Position numbers and translations under genes: made by a program. DNA of 64,000 nt from Dipteronia dyeriana. Its lineage: Eukaryota > Streptophyta > Magnoliopsida > Sapindales > Sapindaceae. Of the stretch, positions 44,126 through 55,524 are shown piece after piece. The notes beneath the pieces are model-generated. The model saw nothing but the letters and a program-made list of their open reading frames with translations. It made no database searches and was not told the origin of the DNA. Every line of letters begins with the position of its first letter. Positions within the stretch are counted from its first letter, which is position 1. The stretch covers positions 56,148,597 through 56,212,596 of the forward strand of contig CM065303.1 of the NCBI GenBank assembly GCA_032871835.1, in the 5' to 3' direction.

Positions 44126-46202
44126 GTAGCGCATTCATTGATTGTTGATAGTTTTAGTTTCCATTTTACTACTTTGTATTGCTTTGTGGATTAGATTGTT
44201 ATGTTGAAAATAAGTATCTCTTTTACTCACGTCCTTCATTGTGTGCATGACAATGTTTAGGCTAGGTTATGTAGTTGTTAGTCGTGTTTTGTTATTTTAT
44301 TTATAGCATATGCATTTGATTGCTTTTTGAGTTGTGCTTGTGTAAGGAACAAAAACTATCAGGTTGGAAAGACCACATGACTCTTGAGAGCTAGGTGTGC
44401 GTCTATCGCACCGCAACAACTCTCCAAGTGAAACGGCAACGCCACAAAGGCTATGTGGTTGCAGCCACAAGAGGTATCCTCTAAATTTTGAGCTTTAATC
44501 TGAGTGCTTGTAGAGTAGTTGTCGACTTGGGAGGGAACCGCCCATGCGTTTAATGTTAGGAATGCTATGCTTATTTTCTTTTATTTTCATTTATGTTTAG
44601 ATCTAAGAGTGGATTTGTGTTGTGATTAGATCTTAAGGTGTTTGTTTTAGACAATTTTCAAATCTCTACAAAACGTGCCCTGTTTTGAATATTCTAGTGG
44701 AAAATATTTCTTTAAAACTGTACTAATTGGTGAGGAAATTAAATTTTCTGCTAATGTTGCATTCTTTGATTTTTTGTTACGATTCTGAATATATAAAGAA
44801 CGTAAAATTTTGGGTGGTGGTTTAAAAGTTATGATCATTTCTTCGACCAAAGGTCAAGGGCGATGCCCTATTTTTTGAAACTGCACGTAAATTGTTTTCA
44901 TCGTCCATTTTCACACTTTTCCAATCGAAATATTTTCTAAATAAAAAGTGTGTATTTATATTTCAACTTGATGGTGTTAAAATTTTGTCAAATGATATTG
45001 AACGGTTTTAGAGATATGCACCAAAGAGTGGACATTAGACGAACTTGAATTTCGACAATTTTTGAAACATTTGGCCTTCATTTTGAGTTGCTTTCTTTTG
45101 TGTGCCGGTAGAGATATGCATAGTATGCTTTTAGCTCCGTGCATCAATTAAATTTGCTTGTACAGTGCCAATCTTTTGATGTTGAGGTGGATAGAACTCT
45201 TTACTTGTTTAACTTAGGAAAATAGTGGAGACTACCCGTGAGCTACACTTAAGCTTAAAAAGCGAAAATTGTGGGTTTTGTTTCTACTCTTTAAACACTT
45301 TCCGATTTTGTTCTTATCTGTGATCTCATTGTACTTCAAATTTACATTGATTTCCATAAAACTTTATCATGTCGACTGCTTGTTGAGATTTATATTTCCT
45401 TGTTATATGGACTTTTAGAAATGATATTGGATTTGAGTGTGTTCTTAAACTCCATAAATAGTCCATTCACTCCCACGTCCTTATGTGTGCTTACATTGTA
45501 AAAATTTGAGGCCAAACACTAAACCTACATACACCTTCCAACCCAAACACAAGTCATACCCTTGTTATTGATCATGTTAAGGTGTATAGCTTTAGAGAAG
45601 TTATATTTTACTCTAAATTTTGTAAATGTGTACTTAGTCAATTATGTGTAAATGTGCAAAGGCAATGGCTAAAAAATAGAAAGAAAAGAAAATAAGTGTG
45701 AGTTATAAACACTTAAGCCTTCAAGTTCTTCAAATGTAAAGTCACTCACCAATGAGTACAAGTGTAGTACAAATGTGCAATGTAAAGTTTAGTGCCTAGT
45801 CACTTGTAATGTAATGTGTTTTAGAGCTAACCAAAGTATTGTAATGTGTATAAACACTTTGGCATGATTAGTAACTTTATCCTTCTCACTCTTACCACAT
45901 CTTCCATCCCATACACCACCACAAATCACCTTGGCATCAATACAAATAAGGGAAAGTCCATTTGATCTCTTAGAAAGTCTATATTGGGAATATGACTCAA
46001 TGTTAGGTCTTAGATTTGTGTTGGCTTGATTCCATAACAAAACTTCATTTCTTTGTAATGCTTAGTTGCTTTAGTGGTTTGTGATGATAAGAGCTTCAAG
46101 GAAGAAAAGCAACTTCTCATGATGCAAAGTTCTTCTTCAAGAGGATTGGTACTATTCTTGGATGCTAAGGTATCGAGATCCTTCTTCCTCTTGCAAGGCG
46201 TA

Positions 46203-46365
46203 GGCGCACACACACACAATTCATTCATATGTGTCCCTGTTTAGTTGTGCATCATTGTTTGCGCACACACACACAATTCATTCATATGTGTCCCTGCTTT
46301 GTTGTGCATCTTTATTTGCTCACACACACAATTCATATATTTGTGTCCCTGCATCGTAGCGCATC
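46203..46365 (+). repeat. Minisatellite, about 60 bp unit, three copies
   Basis: Each unit holds a (CA)n run, AATTCAT(TCATAT), TGTGTCCCTG and TTGTGCATC or a variant. Copies start near 46203, 46260 and 46320; the third is shorter and more diverged. Confidence 0.85.
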
Positions 46366-46720
46366 ATTTGGTATAATACATTCACACACTTGAAATTGAA
46401 TGCTCATGCATTGGTATGAAAAAAGCATGTTTTGGAAAATGCATGATTGGAGACTATCTCTATGTAGTTTGCATTCTTGTGTGAAATGTGTTTGTTTGTT
46501 TATATGTTTGTATAACATGGATCTTGAACTTTATTTTGGTCTTAGATTATTCATGATTGATTTCCGGTCATTTCGGTTACTCATACTATTGATTTCGAGT
46601 TCTAAGTCAAAAGATACCACACTTTCAACTCATGTTGCATATATTGTCTTCGTCTTCATATATCGAGTCAAATTCTTATTTTCTAGGTTGAGTATCTTAT
46701 ATGTACATGTCCATGAGGGA

Positions 46721-48223
46721 TTCCCAGATTGTAATATTTAAACAGATTCAAATTCGGAGTTCGTAGACCAAAGAAAGGTCGAAGTACGCGAGGAGAGCGC
46801 AAGGGGTGAGGTTGATGGCCTAAACCATTACCAAGCACCATCCCGAGATGGCGCGTGGCAATCTCGGCCACAAGAGTGCTCTTCCCCGAGATGCCCATGT
46901 ACAATCTCAGGGAGACACTAAGGAAGAAGGGCAAAATTGTCTTTTTGGCTTTTCACTCTTTAAAACCTCTCATTCCCTCTCATTTCAAAAGATAAGAACA
47001 AGTTGAGAAATCGAAGAACAAGTGCAGAAATTTTCTCTCAACATTTTGATTCTTGTTTTTATGATAACTTCTTCATTTCTACTCCGAATCACTTGATTCA
47101 AAAACCGATTTCAAGTGTCTTGAAGATTTCTACAAACCCCAATAATTTCCAGAACCAAAGGATATCTACATTTTTTGTTGTGATCTGATCTTCAGTTCAT
47201 GATTTGCATCCTTATTGGTAAAATCATCTTCTTCTTAGGTTTCTTCTTAGATCTTCTTATTGATTGATGTTATTTGATTAAGAAGCATGACTAGGATGAT
47301 TTTGATATCATTTTGTGGTTTGTTGATTTGATTTTCAAGTTTAGCTAGATTTGTGATATATTGAATGATTTGTGCTAAACTTGATAAATATGAAATTGTT
47401 TCTAGAAATCCTTTGTTATTATGCTTGATTGATTGTTTCTAGATCTAATTTCATTTTCTAAGAACTAGGTTTTTTTTCAATTGATGTCTATATTTTCATA
47501 TCTATGTTCTTAGTTGATAACATGCTTAAGTTGTCTAGATGCATTTGTGATTGATCTTTGAAAGCATAATCTAGTCATCTAGTTGCATGTCCATAGAATT
47601 TGTTGATCATCATTTTCTATGTTGAGTGTTTGTTTGCGTTTTGCATTCATGAATACTTAGATGCCTTGTGAAGAGGTTGAAAGTCTCATATCTTAGAGTG
47701 ATTCTTTGATTTGAGCAATTGTAAGTCTTAGCTAGAGTCGGAAGGACTTGGATAGCTAAGAAAGAGGAAGTCTTGACAAGAGGTGTGATACCTCGAATTG
47801 TTGAGCAAGGAAGTCTTGACTAGAGTCGGGAGGACTCGGATAGTCGAGCAAGAAGTCTTGCCTAGGGTCAGGAGGATCCGGATAGGTGAGCAAGGAATCT
47901 TCCTAGAGACAGAAGGTCTTGGATAGGAAGTTGGCTTAGTAGATCACTAAGTTCAGGATAGAGTAGGAGTGAGAGCTTGTAGAGCATGTGTGATTGCTTG
48001 AGTGTGTAACTCTATTTAAAATAGTGGATTTGCTTTTGCCAGTGGTTGTGGTATCAACCCGCGGATGTTTCCTCTTTGAAGGTTTTACCACGTAAATATT
48101 GTGTGTCAGTGTTTGCAATTTTCATTAAGCATTGTTAGAATTGCATTGTTTTGAAAAGAAGATAAAAAGTTGGAGCATATACCTATTCACCCCTCTCTAG
48201 GTATATTCACACTATAAAGATCA
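46721..48223 (+). mobile_element. Solo Copia (Tork-like) LTR
   Basis: About 1.5 kb inside the LARD. The tail reads CACCCCTCTCTAGGTAT, like the end of Tork-type LTRs, and no PBS follows. A perfect 5 bp repeat AGGGA flanks it (46716-46720 and 48224-48228). The first bases would then be TT, not TG, so the left limit is less certain. It carries GAGTCGGGAGGACTCGGATAG-like repeats (47735-47925). Confidence 0.65.
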
Positions 48224-48811
48224 AGGGAATTTCACTCAATGCATGCTCTTTCCAAGTTCATGACATTTCAATTCTTTCCATGAGATCTATCACTATAAAA
48301 TACGCTTCATTGAATATACTCATATACGATATATTAGATTCCATGAACATAACTTCCAAATCACATGTGTTTGCTAAAGAGTGATCGCCTAGATTCTGAA
48401 TGAAAAAATCAGACTGAAATCCGATGAGGATTAGAGTCGAGGTGAATTTTATCTTAAGCATTTGAACGTATTTGTTTTGTAAACCGAAGGCATCCTAAGT
48501 ATTGACATACTTGCATTGTGTGAAGCATTGTTATTGATTGGTATATTTGAGATACTAGCATGCATGTATTCTTTATTTGGTATGTTTGGATTGCATCTCA
48601 GCTTTCTTACAGAGTAATACGTTTGTGGGTGTTCGTATATGTAAGCCCTCAGAAGACAAAACTTCTCCATTTAGGGATCGCCTAGTGGTTGAGAGGCTTG
48701 TGGCACGTGCTAAGTGGCACGTGCTAAGTGTCATCGTGTTTCCTACAAAAGTGGACTAGCCTAGCTTAGTTTTTAATTATATTTATTTTGTTTGATTGTT
48801 TTTCGTTCTAG

Positions 48812-48850
48812 TTTTGCTCGAGGACGAGCAAAAGATAGGTTTGAGGGTAT
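48812..48850 (+). other. LARD dyad motif and polypurine tract
   Basis: Perfect 9 bp arms TTTTGCTCG (48812-48820) and CGAGCAAAA (48825-48833) with loop AGGA, followed by GATAGGTTTGAGGGTAT against the 3' LTR. Confidence 0.8.
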
Positions 48851-51057
48851 TGATCGGAATGATTTATATACCTATTTAAGGTCCCCATTTCCTAGCTTTT
48901 GTTATTGTTTTCGAGTAAATTTTGGTACTTGATATGTTTGTAAGCCTTGTGTAGGTACATGTTCCCTACGGAAAGTATTTGAGCTTAATTGATGAGTTTT
49001 GGAGGTTAGAAGAGTTGAAATTGGAATAGCTCATGCAGAACAATCAACTTTGGAAGGCCATATCTCCCTCGTCAGATCAAACTATGTTTCTAATAACCAC
49101 TTTTTGGAAAGCCCCGGAAGTCTAATTTCCAATGCAATTTACAGATTGTGATTCCGAGGTTTTTGGAGGAAGTTATGGCCTTTTTTGTAATGGTGCGCAG
49201 ATATGTATAGTACGCAACCGCACGAGACCAAGTTTCGTACACCGTTTTGTACCGCATTTTTGGACAGAAATCTCCAAAAAGTGATGTGTGGTATGCTGTG
49301 TTGATACGAACAGTACATCGAACCGCACTTCTGGGCAAAAATACATTTTTTAACTATTTTCGGAGGGGTATTCTTGTCTTTTCACCCTAAAGTCTTACCC
49401 TAATTCCCTCACTATAAATACCCCCTTTCAAAGTCTTGCCCTAATCTCCCTTACTATAAATACCCCATTTTCTCCTCGTTCTTCAGACAACTCTTCCCTT
49501 ATTTTCACCTTTCACGTCACTTCTCTTCTCTCTTCCATTTTCTTCATCTTCTTCATCTCTTCTCCATAAATACGGAGAGACCTTGCTCCCATGGAGGTTT
49601 TTCCTCCATGGGAGCTCACCATACACCTCCACCCCACCATTTTACATCTCCTCCATCCATTTTAGAGTAGATTACAAAGGAAATAGGAGTCAAAACCGAG
49701 TTAGGAAGGATTTGAGCATCTTTTGAGGGTTTGTCTTCAAGGGTTTGTTTCTTTTTACTTATTTCTTTGTATTTTTGTTTTCTTTGATGTACTCCACCAA
49801 TTTGGGGATATTATAAACCTACACTTGTGTAATAAATGTATTGATTGTACTTAAATTCATTTGTGTTTTGTTTTGCTCTTTGATATATGTGTTTTTATGC
49901 TCTTAATATGATATGTATGTGTATGAATCGTTAGAAATCAATATGTGTCCATGATTGGGTTTAGGAGTAGTTGTAATTTAAAGTAGAATTTAGATACCCA
50001 TGATTGTTGATTGATTGATGGATGACTTAAAATTTCATGTATTGAGTAATTTGAGTAATAGGGATTTTAGCCCCAAAGAGTAGAAAATGTTTCAGTTCAG
50101 GCTTTTAGTTGCTAAATTGACCTTGGTTCACATCCTTGTTCTTAATGGGTCTTTGTATTAAGACATGATTATCCATCCACGTGACATGATTGGGTGATGA
50201 ATTGATTGTGGAAAAATTCCCTAATCAAGAGGATGAACCTTTAACCTAAATTGAATGTTCTTAATGATATAATAATCACATTGTTGCATGTAGTTGTTAG
50301 GTAAACTTGTTTCCCATGTTTAGTCATTCTAGGGAGTTGACTAAACCGAATCTTTGACCTAGAAGTAATGACCACCGACATTTCTTTTGTGCTTGTGTAG
50401 TTATATGGATGTTTTGAATGCTTAAAGCTTTTGCTTAATTGATCACTTTGTAATTGATTCATGGTTAGATGCTATGTACCGAGAGGATACGCATTTGATA
50501 ATGTTTAGATAAACATTCACTATCCTTGACTAGAAAGTGCCAGTACCACTAGGCTAGCGTATAGAGTTCGATTTGTATTCCACATGCTTAATAGGTTCAT
50601 ATATATTGTCCAGATTGCTCGAGAGAGATTTCGGGTGTATATGGATACTATCTCTAAGACATCGAGAGAGATTAGAGATTAATTAAGTGGATACGAGCCT
50701 ATGTATACTTGTACATTTGAGGATTATGTGAGTCTAGAACGTAATTAGGAGGATTGTCACGGTTGAGTCGTTTCCCTAGTGTAACCACATTTCATGCATA
50801 TCTCCATTCCATCGATCATTGTATATATTATTTATTTAAGTTATTTAGTTATATTATTATTCACTTTTTCGCACACACAACACACGAGTCCGCTCGGAAT
50901 GTTGTAATAATAGCTAGAATTAGAGACGATCGGTGAATCCCACCTCCATGTGGATCGATCCCTTGTTTGTCGTTGTGCTAGTCTCTATGACTTGCTCCCT
51001 TGCGATGCCGAACTTAAATGTTCATATTTGACGACACTACAATGACGTGTCCTGTCA
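48851..51057 (+). repeat. 3' LTR of the LARD-like element
   Basis: 2.2 kb, TGATCGGAATGATTTATATA to GTGTCCTGTCA. It differs from the 5' LTR by a tandem duplication that doubles the TATA region (TATAAATA at 49413-49420 and 49455-49462). The hairpin is at 49586-49614. Confidence 0.88.
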
Positions 51058-51062
51058 GGTAC

Positions 51063-52466
51063 ACACCACGATCTCTTCCCCGTTGCCATGAGTTTTCGAG
51101 GAACCATCGACATGTAATCTCCAAGGGAAACTCTTGCCCATCATCCTTTTTGCTTCCATGTTTGGTTCTATGAATTCTGCTACGAAATCTGCCACTGATT
51201 GGCCTTTGAGTGATGTCCTAGGGATGTACTGAATATCAAATTCAAACAGCTCGATTGCCCATTTAGTTAACCTCCCGAAATTTTTGTCTTTTGTAGGATT
51301 AGCTTAGGTGGGCAATCTATGAGAACCTGGATTGCATGAGCCTGAAAGTATGGTCTCAGCTTCCTTGCTACTGAAACCAATGCTAGAGCCATTTTTTCCG
51401 CATGTTAATACCTGGTTTCAGTTGGAAGAAGAGCCTTACCGGTGTAGTACTATGGCCTTTGTACTTCATGTTATGTCCTGACTAGAACCGAGTTTGCTGC
51501 TAATTCTGTAATGGATAAGTACAAATGAAGCATTTTTCCCATTTTAGGTTTTGAAAGGATGGTAGTCTGCCCTAAGTACTCTTTTATTTTCAGGAACGCA
51601 TGCTCTCACTCTTCATTCACTCAAGTCATTTCCCTTTTTTGTTCACTTTGAAAAAATTGGCACATCTATCTATGGCTTTTGAAATAAATCTGCCCAAGGA
51701 GGCTAAGCATCATGTTAAGCTCTACACTTCTTTTAGTGTTTTTGGTGAAGTCATTTTTTGAAGGGTCTAGATCTTCTAGGGGTTCACTTCGATTCCCCTC
51801 TAGTGAACTTGGAATCCAAGGAACCTTCTGATGGAACCCCGAATAGGCACTTATTCGGATTTAACCTCATCTGGTATCTCCTCAAGACATCGAATGTTTC
51901 ACATAGGTCCGAAGCATGTTCATCTACCGAGACACTTTTAGTCAACATGTCGTCTATGTAAACTTCCATGTTTCTTCCTATTTGACGAGTAAAAATCCTA
52001 TTGACCAATCTTTGGTATGTTGCCCTAGCATTCTTTAGCCCGAAAGGCATTATTGTAAAACAGTACAAGCCTTGATCAGTTGTGAACGCTGTTTTTTCTT
52101 CATCAGCTTTATCCATTCAGATTTGATTGCATCCCGAGTAAACGTCCAATAAGCTAAGTAATTCGTGGCTTGATGTAGCATCGACTAGCTAATCTATTCT
52201 CGGAAGTGAAAGATGTCTTTTGAGTAGGCCTTATTCATATCAGTGAAGTCCACACACATTCTCCACTGGCCATTTTTCTTCTGGACTAGGACCACATTTG
52301 CTACCCACTCGAGGTAGCTGATTTCAATTATCGATCCTACAGTGAGTAACTTCTCTACTTCCTGCTTAATTGCCCGACTTCTCTCGAGGTTTAATGACCT
52401 TCTCTTTTGTATCACTGGTTTCACGTTTGGATCCACCGCCAGATGATGTGATATTACTCTGGATCT
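51063..52466 (-). pseudogene. Tat reverse transcriptase and RNase H
   Basis: From 52466: VISHHLAVDPNVKPVIQKRR, KLLTVGSIIEISYLEWVANV, WRMCVDFTDMNKAYSKD, then after stops AFTTDQGLYCFTIMPFGLKN and the catalytic MEVYIDDMLTKSV (about 51960). The RNase H region (about 51650-51200) is heavily mutated (ARKLRPYFQAHAIQVL, LTKWAIELFEFDIQYIPR). The start of the additional RNase H (WRLHVDGSSKTHGNGEE) runs up to the insertion point at 51062. A stop-rich junction lies near 52120-52190, and the upstream end is cut by Athila-A. Confidence 0.85.
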
Positions 52467-53903
52467 TGATCGAGTCATGATAAACACTAGTTTCGAGTCC
52501 CCCTTCTTATGCTCGTTGCTTAATTCTTGAGTAAAATCAAGTGTTTAATGGCTCGATTTAGTGTTTTTACAGGATTTCATATTTGGGGTAGCATTTGGGT
52601 GATTTGAGTAAAGTTGGGACTCAAAAGTGTTGGAAATCAGAAGCTGGGACAAAAAAAAGGCAAGTTGTCACGGTCGTGGAGTGTGGTCATGGACAACCGT
52701 GACAACATGAGCGACAGCAACTTTTTTTAGAAGTCACCAAAAATATTGCTTGGAGATCATGCGCGAACTGTAGAGGAAGCAACATGTCACGGTAAAGTTA
52801 TGTCATGGAAAATCGCGACATACCGGGCCACAGAAACTTCCTTGGCCATTGTTGCTCGAGGTGTCACCTGAAGAGAAGACATGGAGCAAAGAGGTGAGGT
52901 GTCGCATTTTGATTTCCATTATGGAAAACCGCTACAATTAACGATGCGACAGTACGATACACGTATCCCTAGGTTGATTCTTGACCTATTTTTGGACGCA
53001 TATAAATACCCATATGAGTTTTTGGAAAGGTATCATCAGCCACACTAAATTTTGGACACTTTCACCCCTCCATCACCATTCTTGGACAACTTTTCCATCC
53101 ATCCATCTTGGAACTTGGAAGGCAAGAAGAGGAAGCTTACAAGTCAAGGAACCTCAATGACCAACCTTGGTTTCTTCTTTCACTCATCTTTGTTTTATTT
53201 CCTTTCTTTGATGTGTAACTAATTTCTAAGTTATGGCATTAATGTAAACCGGTTGAACAACTATTTGTAATCTTATGGTCTATACATATTAATTAATTAC
53301 ATTGGTAGTCTCTTTTATTGCAATACTTGCTCTAATTCCTTTACCTATATTCAAATAAGACCTCAATGAATGTTTGTGTTAGGATTAGTTGATTTATGAT
53401 GTTGGTTAGATGTGGGTGACCATCCCATTTAGTCCTTAACTACAAGCATAATAATTGAGAAAATTGCCATATGCATGACCATGCTATGTGTGATTTGGTT
53501 TAGAGTTTTTAATTAGAAACTAATTCTAACCCTTACTCATTACATGACCTTGTATGAGTAATAGGAAAGATTAGGTGCTTCATGAAACAAACCCTATCAA
53601 TTGGAATTAAATGCTTTAATGAGACTTATGGATTACATTGAGAAGTTTAATTAGGTTGCATTAATTCCCTAGCATTCCTTCATATTCATATATTTTTGTG
53701 TGAGCTTTTGAGTAATTTAGTTTATTTGATTTTACAAATTAGTTAGTAAAGTTACCAACCCAAGACAAGCATTATGCCGTTTAGTTTTCATGCACTTAGA
53801 TTAGGATTTAATTAGATTAATTAGTGTTCAACTATTAGAATCATTGATCCCAGTGAATGAACTTTTCTTTAAATTGATTACAATATCAAAAATACTGCAA
53901 TCA
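52467..53903 (+). repeat. Athila-A 5' LTR
   Basis: 1437 bp, TGATCGAGTCATG to ACTGCAATCA. TATA box TATAAATA at 53001-53008. Three dyad modules precede the TATA: TGTCACGGT (52666-52674) against ACCGTGACA (52696-52704), and weaker ones at about 52787-52825 and 52893-52938. Confidence 0.9.
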
Positions 53904-53907
53904 ATTT

Positions 53908-53925
53908 TTGCGCCGCTGCCGGGGA
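53908..53925 (+). other. Athila-A primer-binding site
   Basis: TTGCGCCGCTGCCGGGGA, one base off the usual TGGCGCCG start of the Athila/Tat PBS. Confidence 0.88.
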
Positions 53926-54063
53926 TCGGCGTAGATTTATTAGTTGAATCTAGTTAGTCGATTTAGGTAGTGTGTGTCATTTGTTTTATTTGGATATTTT
54001 TATATCTTTTTAGTTTCTTTTTACTTCGTTGGTATTTTTTTGGTGTTTCAGGACCACAAGTGT

Positions 54064-55515
54064 ATGCACGGTCGTCGTTCTCTTGGAAGGAATTTATTTC
54101 CGGTCATCGACAACATAAACCGAGTAGGTCTGCTTGTAAGGCAGTTTGAGGGAATATACATTTTTGTTGAACTAGAAGGTGCATCAATTCCGAAAATGGG
54201 AGATCATAAGGAAAATGTGAATGTGGAATCACCATGATAACCTACACAAGAGGAAAACCAAGGGGTCATAGCTATGAGAGAATCCGGTCAACCTATGATG
54301 GAGCATCAACCATCTCCTATAGTATTAAGTGCGGCGGCTAGGAGCTATGAGCTCAAAGGACTTCACATTGCCATGCTTCCTTCTTTCAATGGCCACCCAA
54401 CCGAAGATTGTTTACAATTCATGAAGGATTATCATTCCATATTGGAGACTTTCCCGATAGGTCGGCTCACCAAAGAACAGTTGAAGATGAGATGTTTTAG
54501 GTATTGCCTAAAGGATAGAGCCAAGGTGTGGTTTGGTTTTCTGAGGGTGGGATCCTTAACTACATGGGATGAAGTGTGCCAAGTTTTCCTCAATAGGTTT
54601 TTTCCGATCGTGAAGATTAAAGAGATTAGGATCCAAATCGCAAGCTTCACCGAGGAAGATGATGAGCCTTTTCATGAGGCATGGGGAAGATATAGGAAAA
54701 TTTTGGAACAAATCCCTCCACACATGGTGACCGATGAGTACAAGGTACGTACTTTCTATGATAGGTTGACAACCTTCACACAAGCTTCAATGGATAACGC
54801 GTGTGGGGGTTTGATCACAAACAAATCGGCTGCAGAAATTTTTGAGATATATGAGACATTGGCTCTCAACTCCCAACATAGAAGTTCAACTTCAATGAAG
54901 GGAGGAAAGCATGGGGTGAGTCAAGACAAAGAGATGTCAATTCAAATGGCTAGACTAACCAAGCAAGTGGAGGAAATGGCAAGAAACAAGGGTCAACAAC
55001 AAGGCAGGGCAAGCATGGTGTATGAAGAAGACCATCAAGGTAGGGAAATGGTGTTCTATGAGACGGAGGATGTCCAAGCCTTGAATTATCAAAGAGGAAG
55101 AAACGACACATATTCGAACTCTTACAATCTGGGGTGGCAAAATCTTCCCAACTTCTTATGGTTCAATCCTAGTAATGCTTTGAACAATCAATCGAGTGAT
55201 CAAGGAGATCATCAAGGTTGTTACAGTCGGGGAAGTTACCAAGGCCAAGGATCAAGTAGGCAGCAGTGGAACAATGCCGAAAATAGGGAAATGACTTCTT
55301 ATCAACCAAAGAAGCCTTCTTTGGAAGATTTAGTTACCAGTCTTACTCATAGTTCACAGCAGACAAATCAGAATCTGATCAGTTTCATCCAAGCAACCGG
55401 GCAAAGGTTTACCAATTTGGAGGCATCAATGAAGAATTTGGAGACACAACAGGGGCAAGTAGCTGGCACAGTTCACAGGAGTGAGCTGGGTAGACTTCCT
55501 AGCCAGTCAGAATAG
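54064..55515 (+). pseudogene. Athila-A Gag
   Basis: Capsid protein. The frame is open from 54274 to 55515 (413 residues) and continues upstream to a plausible start at 54064 (MHGRRSLGRNLFPV), past two adjacent stops at 54235-54240. The Retrotrans_gag domain occupies about residues 30-190 of the 413: LKGLHIAMLPSFNGHPTEDC, LKDRAKVWFGFLRVGSLTTW, FLNRFFPIVKIKEIRIQIAS, FHEAWGRYRKILEQIPPH. Basic and Gln/Ser/Asn-rich segments follow (QKGRNDTYSNS-like, QGDHQGCYSRGSYQGQGSSR), then a C-terminal QTNQNLISFIQATGQRFTNLE block. There is no CCHC knuckle, as in other Athila Gags. A single TAG (55513-55515) separates it from pol in the same frame. Confidence 0.88.
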
Positions 55516-55524
55516 GCTAAGACC

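Larger units (their letters stand above)
44126..48850 (+). other. Non-coding interior of the LARD-like element
   Basis: No domain is recognisable in any frame; the longest open stretches are short. It contains a tandem repeat (46203-46365), a solo Copia LTR (46721-48223) and, near the 3' end, a dyad plus PPT (48812-48850). Confidence 0.75.
41940..51057 (+). mobile_element. LARD-like non-autonomous LTR retrotransposon
   Basis: 9.1 kb with two long LTRs (41940-44103 and 48851-51057), PBS, PPT and a perfect 5 bp duplication GGTAC (41935-41939 and 51058-51062). The 4.7 kb internal region has no Gag or Pol homology in any frame. It inserted only a few bases from the solo LTR above, into that LTR's target duplication. 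The 3' part of the interior (about 45460-46000) resembles the 3' untranslated region of Athila-A near 62280-62760, suggesting that Athila proteins mobilise it (inference). Confidence 0.85.

Noticed and set aside
46203..46365. CRISPR-like repeat-spacer array
   Set aside because: Contiguous 60 bp tandem units without distinct spacers, in a plant retrotransposon.
53974..54237. Hydrophobic short ORF before Athila-A gag as a separate membrane protein
   Set aside because: The hydrophobic stretch is leader sequence. The frame joins gag from about 54064, so it is read as the gag N terminus behind two stops.
55513..55515. In-frame TAG between Athila-A gag and pol as a programmed read-through signal
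   Set aside because: Athila-B has CAG (Gln) at the same place in EQAKAM, so the TAG is a simple nonsense change in one copy.
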